Below, in pieces: positions 17,411-24,384 of a stretch of DNA of 64,000 bases; position 1 is the first letter of the stretch, and each line of letters opens with the position of its first letter. The notes beneath the pieces are model-generated. The model was given only the letters and a program-made list of their open reading frames with translations. It was not told where the DNA came from and did no database searches. The translations under genes were made by a program, and so were the position numbers. Source of the stretch: Myxococcota bacterium (GTDB lineage: Bacteria; Myxococcota_A; UBA9160; UBA6930); the NCBI GenBank assembly GCA_028285625.1, contig JANQOX010000019.1:1-64000 (forward strand), written 5' to 3'.

Positions 17411-17468
17411 CTCAGCCGCCCTTGCAGATCCCCCTGCCCGGGCTCAGCGACCCTTGCAGATCCCCTGC
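17411..17468. repeat. imperfect direct repeat covering the 3' end of the DNA-glycosylase gene
   Basis: Two ~27-nt copies (17411-17437 and 17443-17468) share CTCAGC and the 15-nt core CCCTTGCAGATCCCC. One copy holds the real stop codon of the glycosylase; the second, just downstream of it, encodes almost the same last residues (GICKGG and stop) in a shifted frame. This looks like a tandem duplication of the gene end. Confidence 0.7.
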
Positions 17469-18172
17469 GCGGTGAGCTCTGCGGTGGCGGCAGCCTCCCA
17501 GCCCTGGTTGGCGCGGGGGCTGGCGGGGCTCGGGTGGAGCAGGCTCCCGATGCGGACGCCCGTGCCCTCGAGCACGTCGCGCGCGCGACCCTCGGCGAAG
17601 CGGCCCACGCCGACCACCCATTCGGGTTCGAGCAGCGTGATCACCCGGCGCAGGTGATCGTCGCAGGCGGCGTAGAGCCGTTTGCGCTCGGCCGGTGCCA
17701 GCTTGTCGGGGGTGCGGTTGCGGCCGCCGGCCTCCATGAACACGAGCGGGCAGTAGTTGGCGATGAAGGCCTGACGAAAGAACGCCTCGGGGCTGCCGTA
17801 GCGGTTGCGAATCGCGCCCCAGAGGCGCGCCCCCGAGACCTCGCTGCGCGTACATGCGAAGCCTTCGACCGGGCGCTTGGGGTGCGGCGTGGCGGGCGCG
17901 TCCACGCGCGCCTCGATGCCGAGCCAGTCGCGCACCAGAGCGACCTCGCCGAAAGGCACGCCCGTCTGCACCATGCCGTAGGGGCCCGGGTTCATGCCCA
18001 GCAGCACCACGCGCTTCGGCCCCGTGGCGTAGCGGCGCAGGTACTGCGCATGGGCGCGGCGCGCATGGACCAGGGGGTTGTAGACGTGGGTCACCGGTCG
18101 CGCGAAACGCAGCGGGGCCAGGTCGGCACAGAGGCGGCGGGCAGCGGCGAGCAGCTTGTCGGGGAGGGCCAC
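17444..18172 (-). CDS. SMUG1-type uracil-DNA glycosylase
   Basis: A 242-residue DNA-repair enzyme that removes uracil and related damaged bases. The start is probably GTG 18172 (VALPDKLLAAARRL); no better start is near. The family signature is unusually clear: VVLLGMNPGPYGMVQTGVPF near residue 53, where SMUG1 proteins have GMNPGPFGMAQTGVPFG. It is followed by the DNA-contact segment SGARLWGAIRNRYGSPEAFF and the closing loop HPSPASPRANQGW near residue 220, with the active-site His. Bacterial SMUG proteins are single-domain and of this length. The gene diverges from the SRP RNA and dnaX. Its 3' end is tandemly duplicated (17411-17468). Confidence 0.9.
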   Translation of the reverse strand: MALPDKLLAAARRLCADLAPLRFARPVTHVYNPLVHARRAHAQYLRRYATGPKRVVLLGMNPGPYGMVQTGVPFGEVALVRDWLGIEARVDAPATPHPKRPVEGFACTRSEVSGARLWGAIRNRYGSPEAFFRQAFIANYCPLVFMEAGGRNRTPDKLAPAERKRLYAACDDHLRRVITLLEPEWVVGVGRFAEGRARDVLEGTGVRIGSLLHPSPASPRANQGWEAAATAELTAQGICKGR

Positions 18173-18247
18173 GGGGGGCCGACCTTGCCACGGCTGGCGG
18201 TCGCTCGCACGCGCCTGCGGCCCTCGGGTGGGTCCCGCGGGGTTCGC

Positions 18248-18253
18248 TAGGAT
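18248..18253 (+). promoter_or_regulatory. -10 box (TAGGAT) of the SRP RNA gene
   Basis: TAGGAT lies seven nt before the first base of the long SRP RNA helix at 18260, the normal distance from -10 to transcription start. The 339-nt stretch 18173-18511 has no protein gene and holds this promoter, the SRP RNA, a duplicated 3' arm and the dnaX -10 box. Confidence 0.6.
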
Positions 18254-18259
18254 CCGGCC

Positions 18260-18401
<142 letters not shown>

Positions 18402-18497
18402 ACCCGGCGACGCGGCACGTCGGGTCGCCGCTCCGGCGTGTGCCCTGCGGTCTTGGCTTCCGCCGTGGCGAACCCACGCAACGCACCCTCGCTGGCG

Positions 18498-18503
18498 TAC
18501 CAT
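18498..18503 (+). promoter_or_regulatory. -10-like TACCAT of dnaX
   Basis: TACCAT ends eight nt before the dnaX GTG at 18512. It supports that start and a leaderless dnaX mRNA separate from the SRP transcript. Confidence 0.5.
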
Positions 18504-18511
18504 CCCCAGAC

Positions 18512-20485
18512 GTGACCTACCAGGTACTCGCCCGCAAGCTGCGACCCCGAACCTTCGACGAGGTGATCGGGCAGTCGCATGTGACCACGCCCCTGCGCAA
18601 CGCGATCCGCACCGATCGCGTGCCGCACGCCATCCTGCTGACGGGCCCACGCGGCACGGGCAAGACCACACTGGCGCGCATCCTCGCCTGCTGCCTGAAC
18701 GCCGACAAGGGCCCGACCGACACGCCGTCGCCCGACGACCCGGCGTGCCTCGAGATCACCGCCGGCCGCTCGACCGACGTGCAGGAGATCGACGCAGCCA
18801 GCCGCACCAGCGTGGACGACGTGCGCGAGCTGATCGAAGCGGTGCGCTACGCGCCCTCGCCCGGCAAGCACCGCATCTACATCGTCGACGAGGTGCACAT
18901 GCTCTCGACGGCGGCGTTCAACGCGCTGCTGAAGACCCTGGAAGAGCCGCCGCCCCACAGCCTGTTCGTGTTCTGCACGACGAACCCCGAGAAGATCCCG
19001 TTCACCGTGGTGTCGCGCTGCCAGCGCTACGACCTGCGGCTGATCGGGACCGGCGAGATCGCGGCGTACCTGCGCGAGACCGCGACGGCAGAGGGCATCG
19101 AGATCTCGGACACGAGCCTCCAGGCCATCGCGCGGGCCGGCGCGGGCTCGATGCGCGACGCGCTCACGCTGTTCGACCAACTGCTCTCCTACGGGGGCAC
19201 CGAGGTCGCGGACGACCAGGTCGCGCAGGTGCTCGACCTGATCGACCAGAGCCTGATCCGAACCATCGTCGCGGGCTGCGTGGAGAGCGATGCCCCGGCG
19301 GCGCTCGAAGCCGCACGCCACGCCTTCGAGCAGGGCATCGACGCCAAGCGCCTCGGCGGCGCCCTGCTCGGCGTGCTGCGCGACCTGGTGGTGCTGCGCG
19401 TGGCTCCAGACCAGCCCGGCCTGGTCGAAGGCGCCGACGCCGACCTCGAAGCCCTGCGCGAACTCGCGGGAAAGGCCGACGAGCCCCGCCTGCGCCGCAT
19501 GTTCCGGGCGCTGCTGCGCGAGCAGGAGGACCTGGCCTGGGCCCCCGAGCCCTTCGCGGTGCTCGAGATGGCGATCGTGCGCCTCGCGACCCTGCCCGCC
19601 GGAGACGACGTGGCGACGTTGCTCGCGCGTCTCGACGCCCTCGAGCAGCAGCTTCGCGGCGGCGGCGGCCCGGGTGCAGGCGGGCCCGGTGGAGCGGGCG
19701 GATCGCGCCGCGCCGCGCCCAATCGCGCCCCGGCCTCGGGATCGCGCGGCGGCGGACGCACGCAGGCGGCTCCCGCCGAAACCGCGCCGCCAGCAGGCCA
19801 GACACACCGACCGCCGCAAGCCGAGACGGGACTCGTCGACCTGACGGGGGCTTCCGAGGGTGCCTCGAGCGAGCCGCCCACGTTCCGCACGCCCCGACCG
19901 GCAGCACCGATCGAGAACGAGGCCGTGGCCGAAGCTCCGTGGCCGGATGCGAGCGACGCACGAACACCCAAGTCGACCGAAGCGCGTACGGACGCGGCGG
20001 AAGCGTCGGCACCGCCTGTCGACCCGGCGCCCGAGGCGGCGCCCCCTGCCCCGGCGGACCCCGGCGCAGACCAGGCTCCCCTCGGAGCCGTCTGGGACCG
20101 GCTGCACGCCTTCGCACGCAACGAGGACCGCGTGCTCTTCGCCGCACTCGAAGGCGGCGAGCTGCTCGCGCGAACCGAAGACACCCTGCGCATCGCGCTG
20201 CCCACCGGGATCGCCACGCGCCGCATGGAGGCCCGGCGCGACGCGCTCGAGAGCGTCTGCTCGCGCCTGTTCGGGCGCACCATGCACGTCGAGCTGCAGG
20301 CGCACGGCGCAGTCACCGCGCCCCAAACCGACTCACCGGCTGGCGAGCCGCCTGCGGCGCGCATCAAGCGCGAAGCCCTGCAGCACCCCACCGTGAATGC
20401 CGCACTCGAGATCCTGAACGCCGAGATCCTCGAGATCCGGCCCCTGGCCGGTGCGGGCACGCGCTCCACCGAAGACAGCCCGTAG
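18512..20485 (+). CDS. dnaX: DNA polymerase III subunit gamma/tau
   Basis: A 657-residue clamp-loader ATPase starting at GTG 18512 (MTYQVLARKLRPRTFDEVIG). It has the AAA+ core: Walker A GPRGTGKTT near residue 44, Walker B IYIVDEVHML, the SRC arginine-finger motif VVSRCQRYDLR and sensor 2 GAGSMRDALTLFDQ. In the E. coli protein a CxxCxxC zinc module lies between Walker A and IDAASR. Here that stretch is TDTPSPDDPACLEITAGRS, with a single Cys, so the zinc site looks lost. Residues about 400-530 are a Pro/Ala/Gly-rich linker, followed by a C-terminal tau-like domain ending near TVNAALEILNAEILEI. No obvious frameshift signal for a gamma form was found. It is the first gene of dnaX-ybaB-recR. Confidence 0.95.
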   Translation: MTYQVLARKLRPRTFDEVIGQSHVTTPLRNAIRTDRVPHAILLTGPRGTGKTTLARILACCLNADKGPTDTPSPDDPACLEITAGRSTDVQEIDAASRTSVDDVRELIEAVRYAPSPGKHRIYIVDEVHMLSTAAFNALLKTLEEPPPHSLFVFCTTNPEKIPFTVVSRCQRYDLRLIGTGEIAAYLRETATAEGIEISDTSLQAIARAGAGSMRDALTLFDQLLSYGGTEVADDQVAQVLDLIDQSLIRTIVAGCVESDAPAALEAARHAFEQGIDAKRLGGALLGVLRDLVVLRVAPDQPGLVEGADADLEALRELAGKADEPRLRRMFRALLREQEDLAWAPEPFAVLEMAIVRLATLPAGDDVATLLARLDALEQQLRGGGGPGAGGPGGAGGSRRAAPNRAPASGSRGGGRTQAAPAETAPPAGQTHRPPQAETGLVDLTGASEGASSEPPTFRTPRPAAPIENEAVAEAPWPDASDARTPKSTEARTDAAEASAPPVDPAPEAAPPAPADPGADQAPLGAVWDRLHAFARNEDRVLFAALEGGELLARTEDTLRIALPTGIATRRMEARRDALESVCSRLFGRTMHVELQAHGAVTAPQTDSPAGEPPAARIKREALQHPTVNAALEILNAEILEIRPLAGAGTRSTEDSP

Positions 20486-20504
20486 CCCGAGGACCCCACG
20501 CACC

Positions 20505-20837
20505 ATGAGCGAGACCCAGCCCCCCGACCTCCAGCAGATGTTGGCGCGCGCGCAGGAGGTGCAGCAGAAGCTCGCCCAGCTGCAGCAAGAACTCGCCCGC
20601 CGCACGGTCGAGGCCGACGCCGGCGCCGGCATGGTGAGGGCCGTCGCCACGGGCGAGATGCGCGTGCTCGAGATCCACATCGAGCCCGCCCTCGTGGCCG
20701 AGGGCGACGTGGCCATGCTGCAGGATCTCGTGGCCGCCGCCGTGAATGCCGCGCTCATGAAGGCGCGCGACATGGTCCAGAGCGAGATGCAGAAGGCGGC
20801 CGGCCCGGCCTTCGGCATGGTGCCCGGCGCCTCCTGA
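20505..20837 (+). CDS. ybaB: YbaB/EbfC family nucleoid-associated protein
   Basis: A 110-residue DNA-binding protein starting at ATG 20505, 19 nt after dnaX. The family pattern is clear: an N-terminal helix LQQMLARAQEVQQKLAQLQQ, then EADAGAGMVRAVATGEMRVL and a C-terminal helix VAAAVNAALMKARDMVQSEM. YbaB proteins form dimers that bind DNA and are almost always encoded between dnaX and recR, as here. The C-terminus ends in a short tail, FGMVPGAS. Expression is presumably from the dnaX promoter. Confidence 0.94.
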   Translation: MSETQPPDLQQMLARAQEVQQKLAQLQQELARRTVEADAGAGMVRAVATGEMRVLEIHIEPALVAEGDVAMLQDLVAAAVNAALMKARDMVQSEMQKAAGPAFGMVPGAS

Positions 20838-20847
20838 AGCCCACCCC

Positions 20848-21447
20848 GTGAAGACCCCGGCCCCCATCGAAAGGCTCGTCGCGAGCCTGAAGCGACTTCC
20901 CGGAATCGGCGAGAAGTCCGCGACACGGCTCGCTTTCTTCCTGCTCTCAGCGCCCGACACCCTGGTCGCCGAGCTGGCCGACGCCATGGCCCGCATGAAG
21001 TCCGAGATCGTGCTCTGCGAGCACTGCTTCGACCTCACCCAGGTCTCGCCCTGCAACGTCTGCCAGGACGCCCGCCGCGACCCCGGGCTGCTCTGCGTGG
21101 TCGAGGAGCCCGCCGACCGCGCAGCGGTCGAGCGCACCGGCGGCTGGTCGGGACGCTACTTCGTGCTCGGGGGCGCGCTCTCTCCGATCGACGGCGTAGG
21201 CCCCGACGACCTGCGCATCGCACAACTCGAAGCGCGTGTGCGCGCGGGCGAGGTTCGCGAGGTGGTTCTGGCCACCAACCCCAACGCCGAAGGCGATGCC
21301 ACCGCCCACTACCTGGCCGAGCGACTGCGCCCGCTCGACGTCTCGCTCACACGCATCGCCTACGGCATGCCCATGGGCGGCGACCTCGAGTACGCCGACC
21401 ACGTGACCGTGGGCCGCTCGCTCAAGAACCGTCAGCCGCTGGACTGA
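20848..21447 (+). CDS. recR: recombination mediator RecR
   Basis: A 199-residue protein from GTG 20848, ten nt after ybaB. It has the N-terminal helix-hairpin-helix (RLPGIGEKSATRLAFFLLSA), a four-cysteine zinc finger (CEHCFDLTQVSPCNVC near residues 57-72) and a Toprim domain (LCVVEEPADRAAVERTG; LATNPNAEGDATAHYLAERL). It ends in the RecR-specific segment RIAYGMPMGGDLEYADHVTV. The length is standard. RecR works with RecF/RecO to load RecA at gaps. It completes the dnaX-ybaB-recR operon; a 199-nt structured region separates it from mglB. Confidence 0.97.
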   Translation: MKTPAPIERLVASLKRLPGIGEKSATRLAFFLLSAPDTLVAELADAMARMKSEIVLCEHCFDLTQVSPCNVCQDARRDPGLLCVVEEPADRAAVERTGGWSGRYFVLGGALSPIDGVGPDDLRIAQLEARVRAGEVREVVLATNPNAEGDATAHYLAERLRPLDVSLTRIAYGMPMGGDLEYADHVTVGRSLKNRQPLD

Positions 21448-21533
21448 ATGCGCCCGCGACGCCGCCAGCGGGCTCCAGACGGGCGAATCGACGTCCCCCC
21501 TAAAGCCCGGGGGGCAAGCCGCCGAATGAGGGA

Positions 21534-21569
21534 GCCACGGGGCAATCTTGCCCATCTTGCCCGGGTGGC
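21534..21569 (+). promoter_or_regulatory. structured leader of mglBA with alternative hairpins
   Basis: In the 199 nt between recR and mglB, GCCAC (21534-21538) and GGGCAA (21540-21545) pair with TTGCCC (21557-21562) and GTGGC (21565-21569), an 11-bp stem. A second GGGCAA (21512-21517) and a second TTGCCC (21548-21553) allow competing pairings. An adjacent CCCCCC/GGGGGG stem flanks 21495-21514. No known riboswitch class matches. Confidence 0.4.
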
Positions 21570-21646
21570 ACTCCTGGGGTACGAACGGCGGCGGCGCCTT
21601 CATTCCCGGGTAGTTGCGAGGCCTCCTGCAGGCGGGACGTGGACCG

Positions 21647-22138
21647 ATGATGGACACCCAGCTCGTCATGTACGAGGAGGATTTCAAGCGAATCCTCGCG
21701 GTCATCCAACGCCTGGTCCGCGATGCCAACGCAAAGGGCGTCTTCGTCGTCGACAAGAACGGTCAGCTCATCGCCGAGGCCGGCGAGGTGCGCGGCATCG
21801 ACACGACGAGCCTGGCCTCGCTCACCGCCGGCAGCATTGCCGCCACCGGCGGCCTGGCGAAGCTGATCGGCGAAGAGGACTTCCCGGTCCACTTCCATCA
21901 GGGCGCACGCGACAACCTCCACATCACGATCGTCGCCAAGCGCATGATCCTCGTGGTGATCTTCGACGACCGCAGCTCACTCGGCCTGGTCCGCCTACGC
22001 GTCAAGAAGGCGGGCACCGAGATGGGCAAGATCTTCGAAGAGATCCAGAAGAAGGCCGAGGCGGATCAGGCGGGGGGAGGCGGAAGCCCCTTCTCCGAGA
22101 TCACCGACGACGACATCGACAACCTCTTCTCCGACTGA
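21647..22138 (+). CDS. mglB: MglB-like roadblock/LC7 protein (GAP of MglA)
   Basis: A 163-residue roadblock/LC7-fold protein. Two in-frame ATGs lie at 21647 and 21650; the first is used here. Core features are FKRILAVIQRLVRDANAKGV, a central strand pair with VVDKNGQLIAEAGE, SLASLTAGSIAATGGLAKLI and DNLHITIVAKRMILVVIFDD. The protein ends in an acidic tail, SEITDDDIDNLFSD. In Myxococcus, MglB stimulates GTP hydrolysis by MglA and marks the lagging cell pole, controlling motility polarity. The gene sits 12 nt upstream of mglA, the standard order. Residue-level agreement with Myxococcus MglB in the dimer core looks good, but function in this organism is inferred. Confidence 0.92.
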   Translation: MMDTQLVMYEEDFKRILAVIQRLVRDANAKGVFVVDKNGQLIAEAGEVRGIDTTSLASLTAGSIAATGGLAKLIGEEDFPVHFHQGARDNLHITIVAKRMILVVIFDDRSSLGLVRLRVKKAGTEMGKIFEEIQKKAEADQAGGGGSPFSEITDDDIDNLFSD

Positions 22139-22150
22139 CGCAGAAACGAA

Positions 22151-22741
<591 letters not shown>

Positions 22742-22762
22742 CCCTCCCCGCACGTCCCCAGG

Positions 22763-22768
22763 TAAGCT
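22763..22768 (+). promoter_or_regulatory. -10-like TAAGCT of the hydrolase gene
   Basis: TAAGCT ends seven nt before ATG 22776, placing the predicted transcript start at or next to the start codon. Confidence 0.5.
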
Positions 22769-22775
22769 CTGGGGC

Positions 22776-23585
22776 ATGGCGTTGGTGACGGCGAGGGGGC
22801 GCAAGGTCTACTACGAGAGCCACGGGCAGGGCTCCGGCCCGCCGCTGGTGCTCGTGACGGGCTTGGCCGGCGCCTGCCAGGGATGGCACGCGCTTCAGGT
22901 CCCCGAGTTCGCGCAGCATCACCGCACGATCCTGTTCGACAACCGGGGGGTGGGCGAGAGCGAGGACCCGGGCGGCCCGTTCACCACGGCCGACCTGGCC
23001 GACGACCTGGCCGCCCTGCTCGACGCGCTCGACGTGCCCCGTGCGCACGTACTCGGCCCGTTCATGGGCGGCATGGCCGTGCAGGAGTTCGCGCTGCGGC
23101 ACCCCGACCGCGTGGATCGCGCGGTGCTCGTGGGCACCTACGCACGGCCCGACGCCAAGCGGCGCCTGCTGCTCGAGAAGTGGCGCGCCATGGCCACGGA
23201 CGGCACCAGCGCCGAGGTCTTCGTCCGCGAGCGCCTGCTCTGGACCCTGCAGGACGAGACGCTCGAGCAGCGCGACCTGGTGGAGGCGATGGCGGCGAGC
23301 TTCCCGGGCCAGGGGCTTCCGATCGCGGCGGACCTGTTCGTCCGGCAGTGCGAAGCCTGCCTGGGCCACGACACCTACGACCGCCTGCACCAGATCACGT
23401 CGCCGACGCTGGTGCTCTGCGGGCGGCAGGATCAGCTCACCCCGCCGCGCCTGCAGCGAGAACTGGCCGACGAGCTCCCCGATGGCCGCCTGGTGACGAT
23501 GCCCTACGGCGCGCACCTGGTGCTGGCCGAGTCCGCCCAGCGGGTCAACCAGACGGTGCTCGAGTTCCTCGCCGAAGCGGCCTAG
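22776..23585 (+). CDS. alpha/beta-hydrolase fold protein lacking the nucleophile serine
   Basis: A 269-residue protein with a complete alpha/beta-hydrolase fold: LVLVTGLAGACQGWHALQVP (oxyanion side), ILFDNRGVGESEDPGG, the elbow VLGPFMGGMAVQEFALRHPD, VDRAVLVGTYARPD, TLVLCGRQDQLTPPRL (acid Asp) and MPYGAHLVLAES (catalytic His). The elbow should read G-x-S-x-G, but here residue 96 is Phe (codon TTC at 23061-23063; TCC would be Ser). The acid and His are retained. So the protein is either non-catalytic (binding or scaffold) or the base is a sequence or assembly error. It lies 34 nt after mglA with its own -10-like box. Confidence 0.8.
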   Translation: MALVTARGRKVYYESHGQGSGPPLVLVTGLAGACQGWHALQVPEFAQHHRTILFDNRGVGESEDPGGPFTTADLADDLAALLDALDVPRAHVLGPFMGGMAVQEFALRHPDRVDRAVLVGTYARPDAKRRLLLEKWRAMATDGTSAEVFVRERLLWTLQDETLEQRDLVEAMAASFPGQGLPIAADLFVRQCEACLGHDTYDRLHQITSPTLVLCGRQDQLTPPRLQRELADELPDGRLVTMPYGAHLVLAESAQRVNQTVLEFLAEAA

Positions 23586-23613
23586 CGACACGCCGCGGGC
23601 GGGCGGGACCGTC

Positions 23614-24384
23614 CTACCGGCGCGGCTTCACGGCCCGGAAGGACAGGACGTCGAGACTCGGTGCCAACTCCGTCGCCCGAGCGGCCGCGCGCAGCCGGCT
23701 TCCCGACACGCCCGGCCCGCTGCCGGCCACGTAGACGCGATTGTCGTAGCCCGCGGTCGTGATACAGGCCTGCCGCGGGTAGAGGTCGGCGAGCACACGG
23801 GAGACCTGGCGCCACTCGTCGAGGGTGTTCGAGACGAGGATGCCGCCCGGCCGGACGCGCCGCGCCGCCCGCGCCAGGCCGGGCAGCGGCAGACCCTCGG
23901 GCTTGACCGCGTCGCGGCCGGTGCCGATGAACACGTCCTCGATCACGGCATCGAAGCGGCCGCGGGCGCGGGCCAGGTAGTCGCGCGCGTCGGCCTCGAC
24001 CACCTCGATGTCCAGGTCGTCCAGTTCGAACCACTGACGGGCCAGCGCCACGACGCGCGGGTCGATCTCCACCGCCACGATGTGCGCACGGGGCGCGAGC
24101 GCGCGCACCACGCGCGCGGCACTGCCGCCGCCGAGGCCGAGCATCAGCACCCGGCGGCGGCGCGCCGGAGCGAGCGCCAGCACCGAAGCGCCGATCGCGT
24201 CCCAGACCGACCCGGTCAGCACCTCGCCAGGCCGGTACATCGACGCGAAGGTCCCGTCGAGGTGCAGTTCCAGCGCGTCGCCTCGACGCACCACGCGCGA
24301 CCCACGGCGGCCCCGCTCTCGCTGGGCCCCCGGGCGCTCGTCGCGCGGACGCCCACCCCGCCCTGCTCGGTACACTCGCGCCAT
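23614..24384 (-). CDS. spermidine synthase-like methyltransferase-fold protein
   Basis: About 256 residues if started at ATG 24384, which would overlap the priA start codon head to head (CATG at 24382-24385); a later start such as the GTG at VVRRGD is equally possible. The Rossmann core is typical of the spermine/spermidine synthase family: VLMLGLGGGSAARVVRALAP (SAM or decarboxylated-SAM loop), IVAVEIDPRVVALARQWF, IEVVEADARDYLARARGRFD and VIEDVFIGTGRD. The amino-terminal beta-sheet domain (LELHLDGTFASMYRPGEVL) is short. Polyamine-specific residues cannot be confirmed, so it may be a methyltransferase of unknown substrate. It is convergent with the hydrolase at 22776, with a 28-nt gap. Confidence 0.72.
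   Translation of the reverse strand: MARVYRAGRGGRPRDERPGAQRERGRRGSRVVRRGDALELHLDGTFASMYRPGEVLTGSVWDAIGASVLALAPARRRRVLMLGLGGGSAARVVRALAPRAHIVAVEIDPRVVALARQWFELDDLDIEVVEADARDYLARARGRFDAVIEDVFIGTGRDAVKPEGLPLPGLARAARRVRPGGILVSNTLDEWRQVSRVLADLYPRQACITTAGYDNRVYVAGSGPGVSGSRLRAAARATELAPSLDVLSFRAVKPRR
24371..24376 (+). promoter_or_regulatory. -10-like TACACT of priA
   Basis: TACACT ends six nt before priA ATG 24383. It lies inside the 5' end of the opposite-strand gene if that gene starts at 24384. Confidence 0.5.

Noticed and set aside
21490..21590. Cyclic-di-GMP (GEMM) riboswitch before mglB
   Set aside because: GGGCAA followed by a GNA-type turn is superficially similar, but the conserved GGACGCAAAGCC receptor segment is missing.
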